Source: Streptomyces sedi (lineage in GTDB: Bacteria > Actinomycetota > Actinomycetes > Streptomycetales > Streptomycetaceae). From it: DNA of 64,000 bases. The stretch lies in assembly GCF_006335015.1 (NCBI RefSeq), contig NZ_VDGT01000003.1:62001-126000 (forward strand), written 5' to 3'. Below the pieces are notes generated by a model. That model had not been told where the DNA came from, ran no database searches, and saw only the letters and a list, made by a program, of their open reading frames with translations. Below, piece after piece: positions 46,501-54,518 of this stretch; position 1 is the first letter of the stretch, and each line of letters opens with the position of its first letter. The position numbers and the translations under genes were made by a program.

Positions 46501-47850
46501 GTGGCCATCAGCAAGAAGCGCACTCACGACCGGCGCATGTATGTCCTCGACACCAGCGTCCTGCTCGCCGACCCCGCGGCACTCACCCGGTTCGATGAAC
46601 ACGAGGTGGTTCTGCCGGTTGTCGTGATCTCCGAGTTGGAGGCGAAGCGGCACCACCCGGAGCTCGGGTACTTCGCCCGTCAGGTGCTGCGGCGCCTCGA
46701 CGACTACCGGGTGCGGTACGGCCGGCTCGACACCCCCCTCCCCATCGGAGACCTCGGGGGCACCCTGAGAGTCGAGCTGAACCACTCCGACCCGGCGATC
46801 CTGCCGCCCGCCATGCTCAACGAGCGTGGCCGTCTCGCGGACAACGACTCGCGCATCCTCGCCGTCGCGCGCAACCTCCAGGCCGAGGGGCACGACGTCA
46901 CGGTCGTCTCCAAGGACCTGCCGCTGCGCATCAAGGCATCCTCGGTGGGGCTGGCGGCGGAGGAGTACCGCGCCGAGCTCGCCATCACGGACGCCGACGG
47001 CTGGACGGGGCTGGCCGAGGTCACCCTGGGCGGCGAGGCCGTGGACGAGCTGTTCGCGCAGGAGAGCGTGGCCGATCCGGTCGCCGACCCGGTGGCGGCC
47101 GGACTCCCGGTCCACACCGGCCTGGTGATCTCCTCGGAGAAGGGGCGCGCGCTGGGCAGGGTCACGGCGGACGGCCGGGTGCGGCTGGTGCGCGGCGACC
47201 GCGAGGCGTTCGGCATCCACGGCCGCAGCGCGGAGCAGCGCGTGGCGCTCGACCTGCTGCTCGACCCGGACGTGGGCATCGTGTCGCTCGGTGGGCGCGC
47301 CGGCACCGGCAAGTCGGCGCTGGCGCTCTGCGCCGGCCTGGAGGCCGTCCTGGAGCGTCGGCAGCACAGCAAGGTGATGGTCTTCCGGCCGCTGTACGCG
47401 GTTGGCGGCCAGGACCTCGGCTATCTGCCGGGCACCGAGGCCGAGAAGATGAACCCGTGGGCCCAGGCGGTCTTCGACACGCTCTCGGCCGTGACCACCC
47501 GCGAGGTCATCGAGGAGGTGGTCGCGCGCGGCATGTTGGAGGTGCTGCCGCTGACCCACATCCGGGGGCGTTCCCTCCACGACGCGTTCGTGATCGTGGA
47601 CGAGGCCCAGTCCCTGGAGCGCAACGTGTTGCTGACCGTGCTCTCCCGCATCGGGCAGAACTCGCGCGTGGTGCTCACCCACGACGTGGCCCAGCGCGAC
47701 AACCTCAGGGTGGGCCGCTACGACGGCGTCGTCGCCGTCGTGGAGAAGCTGAAGGGGCACCCGCTCTTCGCCCATGTGACGCTGACCCGTTCCGAAAGGT
47801 CCCCGATCGCCGCGCTGGTGACGGAGATGCTGGAGGAGGGTCGGGTCTGA
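46501..47850 (+). CDS. PIN-PhoH fusion ATPase (PhoH family)
   Basis: A 449-residue cytoplasmic protein. Residues 13-140 are a PIN nuclease domain ([48 protein letters not shown]) with its four acidic residues. The C-terminal half is a PhoH P-loop ATPase ([17 protein letters not shown], about residue 264; [12 protein letters not shown]). This is the PhoH2-type arrangement, which in mycobacteria acts as an RNA helicase-ribonuclease. GTG 46501 has GAGGGGG about 12 nt upstream; the ATG at 46537 is an alternative. Confidence 0.9.
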   Translation: MAISKKRTHDRRMYVLDTSVLLADPAALTRFDEHEVVLPVVVISELEAKRHHPELGYFARQVLRRLDDYRVRYGRLDTPLPIGDLGGTLRVELNHSDPAILPPAMLNERGRLADNDSRILAVARNLQAEGHDVTVVSKDLPLRIKASSVGLAAEEYRAELAITDADGWTGLAEVTLGGEAVDELFAQESVADPVADPVAAGLPVHTGLVISSEKGRALGRVTADGRVRLVRGDREAFGIHGRSAEQRVALDLLLDPDVGIVSLGGRAGTGKSALALCAGLEAVLERRQHSKVMVFRPLYAVGGQDLGYLPGTEAEKMNPWAQAVFDTLSAVTTREVIEEVVARGMLEVLPLTHIRGRSLHDAFVIVDEAQSLERNVLLTVLSRIGQNSRVVLTHDVAQRDNLRVGRYDGVVAVVEKLKGHPLFAHVTLTRSERSPIAALVTEMLEEGRV

Positions 47851-48416
47851 CGCGTGGCCCCTCCGGGCGGCGCGGTGCGCGTGGATGACGGCCGTCGCCG
47901 ATAACGGCCGTTCTCCGTCCGTTCCCGCTCCCGAAGGGCAACTCCGGCGCATCCGCCGAAAGGTGGCGGGTGCGCCGGACCTTCCCCGCGGGCCGGCGGC
48001 GGCGGGGAGTCGGGCGACGGGCCCCTCTGGCCTCCTCCGTGATCTTCCCGTGATGCGGAGCCGCAGGTGGTGGGCTGTTTGGGGGAATTCCCGTGCTGAC
48101 AAGGGCCAAAGGCGTGTGAGCTTTCCCACAGAGGACCGAATTGCTTCGCGGTAGCCGTCTCCGGCAGTGTGTGCGTCTGTCAGGCCCCGCATACGGCAGT
48201 GGAGTCCACCAAGGACCCCGCAGGGACAGCGTTTTACACAACTGAACAGTCGCGCGCCGTATGCCGCCCGAAGCACCATGTGGGTCCCCTCGCCTCCGGC
48301 GGGAAGGACCCCGACCGGGCCAGCGCCTCCGACCGGACAGTCCGGGGGAGGCCCGTGTCAGGGGCACGATTGCGCCCAGGTGGTCGTTCGCGTGGGCGAT
48401 GTCGGAAGGAAACCGT
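47851..48416 (+). promoter_or_regulatory. Long gene-free leader ahead of the transglycosylase-like gene
   Basis: 566 bases without a credible gene. It contains many short inverted repeats and an AT-richer patch (GTTTTACACAACTGAAC, about 48230-48246) that may hold a promoter. Cell-wall lytic genes in streptomycetes often have long regulated leaders. I could not match the c-di-AMP riboswitch consensus here. Confidence 0.35.
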
Positions 48417-49118
48417 GTGACCGGGATTTCGGTCCGGGGATTCGCGGTGGCTTCGGCCACCGCGGTGACCAGCGTCGGCGCCGCTGTCGGTGTCGCCTCC
48501 GGGGATCAGCAGAGCCCCGCCGGAGACATCGAGGTTGCTGCGGCGGACGCGACACTGCTCGCTGAGATACCCGCTGGCACGAACGCCCAGCTGCACACCG
48601 CGTCGCTGAACCAGCAGGCGGAGTCGCAGTCCACCGCCGCCGAGGCCGAGGTCGTTCGCGCCGCGCAGGAGGCCGCCAGGGTCGCCGCCGCGGAGAACGC
48701 CCAGGAGCGTCGTGCCGCCGCCGAGCGGGAAGCCCAGGAGGAGGCCGAGCGGGAAGCCGCCGAGCAGGCCGCCGCCGAGGCCGAGGCCGCGAGCGCCGCT
48801 GTCTCCGCCCCCGCCCAGTCGTCGTACTCCAAGTCCGACATCCAGGCCCTGGCGCGGCAGATCGTGGGCGCCGACCAGTTCCAGTGCTTCTCCAACATCG
48901 TTGACCACGAGAGTGGTTGGGACCACACGGCCACCAACCCCTCCTCGGGTGCCTACGGTCTGATGCAGGCGCTGCCGGGCTCCAAGATGGCCTCGGCCGG
49001 TTCCGACTGGCAGACCAACCCCGCCACCCAGATCCAGTGGGGCGTCAACTACATGGAGAGCCGCTACGGCAGCCCCTGTGGTGCCTGGGAGTTCTGGCAG
49101 GCCAACAACTGGTACTGA
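48417..49118 (+). CDS. Secreted transglycosylase SLT-domain protein with coiled coil
   Basis: A 233-residue exported protein. The signal segment (residues 1-30, SVRGFAVASATAVTSVGAAV) ends at ASA-like GVASG. A ~95-residue Ala/Glu/Gln-rich coiled coil (about 50-145) follows, then a small SLT-like lysozyme-fold domain: FSNIVDHESGWDHTATNPSS with the catalytic Glu, AYGLMQALPGSKM, and WGVNYMESRYGSPCGAWEFW. GGAAGGA lies 6 nt before the GTG. It cleaves or binds peptidoglycan in the cell wall. Confidence 0.88.
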   Translation: MTGISVRGFAVASATAVTSVGAAVGVASGDQQSPAGDIEVAAADATLLAEIPAGTNAQLHTASLNQQAESQSTAAEAEVVRAAQEAARVAAAENAQERRAAAEREAQEEAEREAAEQAAAEAEAASAAVSAPAQSSYSKSDIQALARQIVGADQFQCFSNIVDHESGWDHTATNPSSGAYGLMQALPGSKMASAGSDWQTNPATQIQWGVNYMESRYGSPCGAWEFWQANNWY

Positions 49119-49181
49119 CCAGCCGGCACTGACCAGCTGGCGCCGAGCCGACCCGCGGCACCGCCCGCGGCGACACGCTCC

Positions 49182-49215
49182 CGAGATCCCCACGCCGACC
49201 GGCGTGGGGATCTCG
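49182..49215 (+). terminator. Intrinsic terminator after the transglycosylase-like gene
   Basis: A perfect 15-bp stem, CGAGATCCCCACGCC with GGCGTGGGGATCTCG, around a GACC loop, followed by CCGTTTCGG. Confidence 0.85.
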
Positions 49216-49356
49216 CCGTTTCGGAGGGGGAGCCGTGGGGGCGGGGTGGGCGCGCCGTGGGGAAGCGGCGCATTCCCCGGCCCGCCGCCCGGCCGTCGCC
49301 GCCGCGCGGTAACGTCTTTCCGCGCACTGCGGTGAAAAAGGGGGCGGAGGAGCCTG

Positions 49357-50898
49357 ATGTCACGTCTGGGTCGGCTGAGGAGCGGGGTCTCGCGCACGGT
49401 GTCGCGCGTCTCCGGTTTCCGTGCGGCTGCTGAACGCGAACAGGAGCGGAGGGAGCAGGAGGCGGGGGAGCAGGGCGTCGTGGGCGCGGGCTATCCGTCG
49501 GCGCGCGGCGGCGCCGCCAAGCCCCCGGACGCCGAGCCGACGGGTGAGCCGGCTGAGGCCAGGGCGCGCCGTGCCGTGCTGGCCGGCAGCCCCTCGCTCT
49601 ACCCGCCGCCTGCCGAGGGGGGCGGCGGCGACGACGGCGGCACGGGCGGGAACGACGAGGCCCCGATCCCCGAGCGTCCGGAGCCGGCGGCGGCGATCCC
49701 GTGGGGGGCGCGGGTCGCGGCCGAGGCGGCGTGGCGCACCCTGGTGCTGGCGGCGGTCATCTGGGTGCTGATCCAGGTGGTCAGCGCGGTCAGCCTGCTG
49801 GTCATCTCGTTCGCGGCCGGGCTCTTGATCACCGCGCTGCTCCAGCCGTTCGTCGGCTGGCTGAAGCGACTGGGCGTCAGCGGCGGGGCCGCGACGGCGA
49901 TCACCGCGTTCGGCGGCTTCGGCGTGATGGGGCTGACCGGCTGGTTCGTGGTCTGGCAGGTCCTGGAGAACTCGGACCGCCTCGTCGACCAGGTGCAGGA
50001 GGGCATCGAGGAGCTCCGCGACTGGGTCCTTGAGCTGCCGTTCGACATCACCGAGGAGAACCTTGACCAGTGGGTCGAGGACATCAACGAGTGGATCAGG
50101 AGCCACAGCGACGAGCTGACCTCGGCCGGCCTCGAAGGCGTCAACTACGCCGTGCAGTTCCTCACCGGCGCCGGTCTGACGCTCTTCGTGGTGCTCTTCC
50201 TCCTCTACGACGGCGGCGGGGTCTGGCAGTGGTTCCTGCGGCTGGTGCCCAGGGCGGCGCGGCCGGCGGTCGCCGGCGCCGGCCCCCGGGCCTGGATCGC
50301 GCTGACCGGGTACGTGCGGGGCACCGTCATAGTCGCGATGATCGACGCCATCGGCATCGGCATCGGACTGTTCGTCATCGACGTGCCGATGGCCGTTCCC
50401 CTGGCGGTGATCGTCTTCCTGGCCTCGTTCGTGCCACTGGTCGGTGCCATCGCCTCGGGCGCGTTGGCCGTGCTGGTCGCACTGGTCACCAACGGCATCG
50501 TGGACGCGCTGCTGGTCCTGGGCGTGGTCCTGCTGGTCCAGCAGATCGAGGGGAACGTGCTGCAACCGTTCATCCTCGGGCGGATGGTGCGCGTGCACCC
50601 GCTGGCCGTGGTGTTGGCGGTGGCCGCCGGTTCGATGGTCGCCGGCATTCCCGGCGCCGTGGTCGCGGTGCCGCTGGTCGCGGTGGTCAACACGGTGGTT
50701 GGTTACCTCCGGGCTTACCAGGAGGAGGCCGATCGAAGGGCAGGCTTCGACGGCAGCGGCGCCACGGTCGCGGAGCTGGCCCCGGTGCAGGCACCCCTGC
50801 CCGACGAGCGGGCCGACGCCACCGGCCAGGAGCCGCGTCGGACGGACACGCCGTCCCCGCCGCACGACGAGGGCGACGGGCCGCGCGAGCGCCCGTAG
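49357..50898 (+). CDS. AI-2E family (TqsA/PerM-like) membrane transporter
   Basis: A 513-residue membrane protein. A polar N-terminal ~120 residues rich in Arg, Glu, Gly and Pro precede seven to eight helices. The family block includes VFLLYDGGGVWQWFLRLVPR (the family's LYD motif), GYVRGTVIVAMIDAIGIGIG, FLASFVPLVGAIASGALAVL, and EGNVLQPFILGRMVRVHPLAV. A cytoplasmic Asp/Glu-rich tail follows. Members export small molecules or Na+; evidence for autoinducer-2 transport is limited to E. coli. Confidence 0.88.
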   Translation: MSRLGRLRSGVSRTVSRVSGFRAAAEREQERREQEAGEQGVVGAGYPSARGGAAKPPDAEPTGEPAEARARRAVLAGSPSLYPPPAEGGGGDDGGTGGNDEAPIPERPEPAAAIPWGARVAAEAAWRTLVLAAVIWVLIQVVSAVSLLVISFAAGLLITALLQPFVGWLKRLGVSGGAATAITAFGGFGVMGLTGWFVVWQVLENSDRLVDQVQEGIEELRDWVLELPFDITEENLDQWVEDINEWIRSHSDELTSAGLEGVNYAVQFLTGAGLTLFVVLFLLYDGGGVWQWFLRLVPRAARPAVAGAGPRAWIALTGYVRGTVIVAMIDAIGIGIGLFVIDVPMAVPLAVIVFLASFVPLVGAIASGALAVLVALVTNGIVDALLVLGVVLLVQQIEGNVLQPFILGRMVRVHPLAVVLAVAAGSMVAGIPGAVVAVPLVAVVNTVVGYLRAYQEEADRRAGFDGSGATVAELAPVQAPLPDERADATGQEPRRTDTPSPPHDEGDGPRERP

Positions 50899-50928
50899 CG
50901 CCCGGCCGGCGCACCGGTTCCCGTAGCG

Positions 50929-50966
50929 GTCGAGGCCGCCTCCCCCGAGAGGGAGGCGGCCTCGAC
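50929..50966. terminator. Bidirectional terminator between the AI-2E and hydrolase genes
   Basis: A perfect 16-bp stem, GTCGAGGCCGCCTCCC with GGGAGGCGGCCTCGAC, and a 6-nt loop, between two convergent genes. Confidence 0.88.
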
Positions 50967-50982
50967 GCGTGACGGAGACGAC

Positions 50983-52992
50983 CTAGCCGGCCCAGCCGTG
51001 CCTCGGCGGGTGGCGGATCTCCAGCAGCCAGCTCAGCCGTTCGGTGTCCACGGTGCTCCACCCGTCGGGTGGGGCGATGGCGGCCCAGGCGTTGACCGGG
51101 TTGGAGCCGTAGCGGTGGCCGTGCGGGGCGGGCGAGCCGTAGGAGACCGCCATGTCCACGGTGGTCTGCCAGAAGGTGACGAAGGGGAACCAGTCGATCG
51201 CGGTGGTCACGTCCGGCCCCAGCGGCTCGTTCAACCACTCCGGCCGCTCGAACAACAGGTTGGGTGACCACCAGACCACCGGGTCGGACGCGTTCTGGAG
51301 GTAGACCACCCGCGGGTACTCCCACGGTTCAGCCGACGGTCTGGTCAGGTCCAGTTCGGGGAACTGGGCGAACCGCACGTGCCGGCCGTCGTCGTAGATC
51401 GGCCGCCAGATCGGGCTGCTCGGGTCCCGGTGCTCGGTCAGCTCGTCATGGATCGGGCTGAAGTCCGGCGGACCGATCAACAGCGCGCCGTCGGTGCGCT
51501 CCAGCAGGTCGTCCAGCCCGTCGAAGGCCGACTCGATGGCCGAGACCGCCAGGCTCTCACCGAAGATCAACAGCTTGGGCCGGTCCTCCTCCGGCTCCTG
51601 CTGCCACCGGGCGTGCACCGCGTCCACCAGCGCCTTGGTCGCGATGCCCGCCTCGTTCCTGTCCACCATGAACGAGGCCCAACTGGGCAGATAGGAGTAC
51701 TGCATGGTGACCACGGCGGTGTCCCCGCCGTTCATGTACTCCAGCGCCTCGACGGTGGTCGGGTTGACCCAGCCCGTGCCGGTGGTGCCCGTGATGGCCA
51801 GCACCTGGCGGTCGAACGCGCCCACCCGCTCCAGCTCCCGGACCGCCAACTCGGCGCCGTCCGCGTAGTCGTCGTAGGACGCCCGGCCGACGTAGACGCG
51901 GGCCGGGTCCAGCGACTCCTCGCCGGTGAAGTCCGAGATCTCGTCGCTGGAGAGGGTGGTGCCCGCGAAGGTCCGCCCCTTGTTGCCGAGGTCGTCCCAG
52001 TGGATCAACGAGTCGGGGCTGCCGGAGACCAATGGCGAGTAGGGGCGCATCACGCCGGGGTCGGTGGAACGATCCTTCGCGGCGGCGATCCGGTCGGCGA
52101 CCTCCAGGATGCCCCGGTCCCACACCACGTCCCTGGTGCCGATCACCACGATCGCCGTGCTCATCGCGAGCCCGAGCGCGACGGCGACCGGCCAGGGCAC
52201 GAAACGGTTCAACAGGCGGGTCAGCAGCCCGGTGAAGAGCCGGACGGTTCGCGCCACCACCAGCAGCAACACCAGTACGGCGAGCGAGATGAGGACGATC
52301 ATCATCGAGTGCCACGTCAGGGTGGGCGGCATCCCCTGGAGCTGCCGCAGCTCCCGCTGCATGTCGGCGCTCTGGCTGAGCATCAGCGCCACCGTCCACG
52401 GGAGCAGCAGCCAGTAGACCAGCCAGGCGCGGGCCCTGACGCGTTCGCCCGGTACCCATCTGCGCAGCGCGAGCCGGTAGATCCAGCTCAGCAGCGCGCC
52501 GAGCCCGTAGCCGATGGCGGCGGTGATGCCGCCGATGGCGCCCTGGTAGTACCAGGGGCGCGGCACCAGCGAGGGGGTCAGCGACAGCCAGAAGAAGAAC
52601 GTGGCCACCAGGCAGGCGGTCAGGTCGGGCCAGCGCCGCACCAGCCAACTGGAGCGCGGGCGCTCCCAGTAGGGGCGGCGGGCGACGCGCAGCAGCCAGC
52701 GGCCGGTGGCGTCGGCCGCGCCACGCGCCCCGCGGGCGGGGGCTTTTCGGCCGTCCTCGGGGGTGTCCGTCCGGGGTGCGGCCTCGGGGGGCGGGGTGGT
52801 GGCGGTCCGCGCGGTCGCGCCGTCGGCGGGCGTGCTCTCCGTCCCGGCTCCCGGCTCCCGCCCGGGGGCCCCGGCCGCCGCGCCCGACTCGGCGGGGGGC
52901 GTGGGCGGGCCGGGGGCGCGCCCGTCGGTCGTCTCGTCCTCGGCGGGGGCGGGGCGCCTCGACTCGGCGCCCGGCGTGGGCTGTTCGCTCAT
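50983..52992 (-). CDS. Membrane alpha/beta-hydrolase (Abhydrolase_9 family)
   Basis: A 669-residue protein. An N-terminal ~95-residue Pro/Ala/Thr-rich cytoplasmic segment precedes four or five hydrophobic helices (about residues 125-290, including ACLVATFFFWLSLTPSLVPR). The C-terminal half is an alpha/beta-hydrolase domain with nucleophile segment LLIFGESLAVSAIESAF (GESLA, about residue 487), GTTGTGWVNPTTVEALEYM and a late HGHRYG. CGAGGTG precedes the ATG. Family function is unknown; lipid or envelope ester hydrolysis is possible. Confidence 0.85.
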   Translation of the reverse strand: MSEQPTPGAESRRPAPAEDETTDGRAPGPPTPPAESGAAAGAPGREPGAGTESTPADGATARTATTPPPEAAPRTDTPEDGRKAPARGARGAADATGRWLLRVARRPYWERPRSSWLVRRWPDLTACLVATFFFWLSLTPSLVPRPWYYQGAIGGITAAIGYGLGALLSWIYRLALRRWVPGERVRARAWLVYWLLLPWTVALMLSQSADMQRELRQLQGMPPTLTWHSMMIVLISLAVLVLLLVVARTVRLFTGLLTRLLNRFVPWPVAVALGLAMSTAIVVIGTRDVVWDRGILEVADRIAAAKDRSTDPGVMRPYSPLVSGSPDSLIHWDDLGNKGRTFAGTTLSSDEISDFTGEESLDPARVYVGRASYDDYADGAELAVRELERVGAFDRQVLAITGTTGTGWVNPTTVEALEYMNGGDTAVVTMQYSYLPSWASFMVDRNEAGIATKALVDAVHARWQQEPEEDRPKLLIFGESLAVSAIESAFDGLDDLLERTDGALLIGPPDFSPIHDELTEHRDPSSPIWRPIYDDGRHVRFAQFPELDLTRPSAEPWEYPRVVYLQNASDPVVWWSPNLLFERPEWLNEPLGPDVTTAIDWFPFVTFWQTTVDMAVSYGSPAPHGHRYGSNPVNAWAAIAPPDGWSTVDTERLSWLLEIRHPPRHGWAG

Positions 52993-53279
52993 GCCGCACC
53001 TCGGGGGTGCCCGACGGAACGGCTCCGCCCGTCGGCGCTCTGCGGCATCGACTTCTCCCCGGCCTTCTCCAGCGCGCCGGTCCTTTGACCCGCGCGGTAC
53101 TCGCTGTGGTCACGCTAGGGGATCAGACGCGGGTGGCGCGCGCGGCGTTGCCTGGTCTCCACCTTTCCGTGCCGCGAGGGTGACTCGGGCCCCGGCCGTG
53201 TGGCCTGGGTCTCCCTCCCGTCCGAACAACGTCAACCGTGGCCCGATGAGTTCACTCGGGAGAGCTATTCATGGTGCGT
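52993..53279. other. Divergent gap between the hydrolase gene and the PadR operon
   Basis: About 290 bases without a convincing gene. It must contain the hydrolase promoter, but no clear hexamers could be picked. The right end becomes AT-richer toward the PadR operator. Confidence 0.35.
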
Positions 53280-53294
53280 ATACATCGCATGTAT
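53280..53294. promoter_or_regulatory. PadR operator overlapping a leaderless promoter
   Basis: The perfect inverted repeat ATACAT-CGC-ATGTAT resembles PadR-type sites built from ATGT/ACAT halves. Its right half runs into TATAGT (53292-53297), a -10 box 7 bases before the padR ATG at 53305, so a repressor bound here would block a leaderless transcript. Confidence 0.65.
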
Positions 53295-53304
53295 AGTCTC
53301 CGGC

Positions 53305-53829
53305 ATGTCCATAAGTCACACGCTGCTCGGCCTTCTTGAGGGAGGCCCACGCCACGGCTACGACCTGAAACGCACGTTCGACGTGCACTTCGGCCAGGAC
53401 CGCCCGCTCCACTACGGGCAGGTCTACGCGACGATGTCCCGGCTCCTGAAGAACGGCCTGGTGGAGGTCGATGGGGTGGAGACCGGCGGGGGACCGGAGC
53501 GCAAGCGCTACGCGATCACCGATGCCGGTGTGACCGATGTCGAGCAGTGGCTCGCCCGCCCCGAGAAGCCCGAGCCCTACCTCCAGAGCGTCCTCTACCA
53601 CAAGGTCGTGCTCGCCCTGCTGACCGACCGCAGCGCCGACGACCTGCTGGACACCCAGCGCGCCGAGCATCTGCGGCTGATGCGGGAGCTGACCCGGCGC
53701 AAGATCGCCGGCGACCTCGCCGACCAACTGGTCTGTGACCATGCCCTGTTCCATCTGGAGGCCGACCTGCGGTGGCTTGAGCTGACCGCCGCCCGCCTCG
53801 ACCGGCTCGCCTCGGAGGTGCGCTCATGA
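53305..53829 (+). CDS. PadR family transcriptional regulator
   Basis: A 174-residue regulator. The N-terminal winged helix reads SISHTLLGLLEGGPRHGYDLKRTF, YGQVYATMSRLLKNGLVE and GPERKRYAITDAGVTDVEQW. The C-terminal Vir-type helical domain (about residues 100-174) mediates dimerisation. The stop overlaps the ABC ATPase start. A PadR palindrome lies on its own promoter, so it most likely represses this operon until an inducer or antimicrobial is sensed. Confidence 0.9.
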   Translation: MSISHTLLGLLEGGPRHGYDLKRTFDVHFGQDRPLHYGQVYATMSRLLKNGLVEVDGVETGGGPERKRYAITDAGVTDVEQWLARPEKPEPYLQSVLYHKVVLALLTDRSADDLLDTQRAEHLRLMRELTRRKIAGDLADQLVCDHALFHLEADLRWLELTAARLDRLASEVRS

Positions 53830-54518
53830 CCACGGTGTCCCCGCCCGCCCTGCTCACGGCGGAAAGGCTGCGCAAGACCTACGGCGCCACACCCGCGCTC
53901 GACGGTGCCGGCTTCGCCATCGCAGCCGGCGAGGTGGTGGCCATCATGGGTCCCTCGGGCTCGGGCAAGTCGACGCTGCTGCACTGCCTGGCCGGCATCG
54001 TCCCCCCGGACGAGGGCCAGATCAGGTACCGGGACAGGGACATGCTCACGCTCACCGACGCCGAGCGCAGCACGCTGCGGCGGGAGGAGTTCGGGTTCGT
54101 CTTCCAGTTCGGCCAGCTCGTCCCCGAGTTGACCTGCCTGGAGAACGTGGCGCTGCCGCTCAGGCTCTCCGGCCGGCGGCGGGGGCCGGCCGAGGCGAAG
54201 GCGGGGGAGCTGCTGGCCAGGCTGGAGGTCGAGGACCTGGCGGGCAAGCGGCCGGGGGAGGTGTCGGGTGGTCAGGGGCAGCGCGTCGCCGTCGCCCGCT
54301 CCCTGGTCAACGGCCCCCGGCTGCTCTTCGCCGACGAGCCGACCGGCGCCCTGGACTCGCTCAACGGCGAGCGGGTGATGACCCTGCTGGTCGCCGCGGC
54401 CCGGGAGTCGGGCACCGCGGTCGTCCTGGTCACCCACGAGACCCGGGTCGCCGCCTACTCGGACCGGGAGGTCGTGGTGCGCGACGGCCGCGTGCGCGAC
54501 CTGGCGGGGGCGCTGTGA
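53826..54518 (+). CDS. ABC transporter ATP-binding protein (MacB/LolD type)
   Basis: A 230-residue ATPase with Walker A GPSGSGKSTLLHC (about residue 42), the Q-loop in FVFQFGQLVPELTCLENVAL, signature VSGGQGQRVAVARSL (about residue 145), Walker B LLFADEPTGALDS and the H-loop VLVTHETR. This is the type that pairs with FtsX-like permeases for lipoprotein or antimicrobial peptide handling. Start and stop overlap both neighbours. Confidence 0.93.
   Translation: MTTVSPPALLTAERLRKTYGATPALDGAGFAIAAGEVVAIMGPSGSGKSTLLHCLAGIVPPDEGQIRYRDRDMLTLTDAERSTLRREEFGFVFQFGQLVPELTCLENVALPLRLSGRRRGPAEAKAGELLARLEVEDLAGKRPGEVSGGQGQRVAVARSLVNGPRLLFADEPTGALDSLNGERVMTLLVAAARESGTAVVLVTHETRVAAYSDREVVVRDGRVRDLAGAL

Noticed and set aside
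47851..48416. A possible c-di-AMP (ydaO-type) riboswitch before the cell-wall hydrolase
   Set aside because: The conserved cores of that riboswitch were not found in order; no consistent fold could be drawn by eye.
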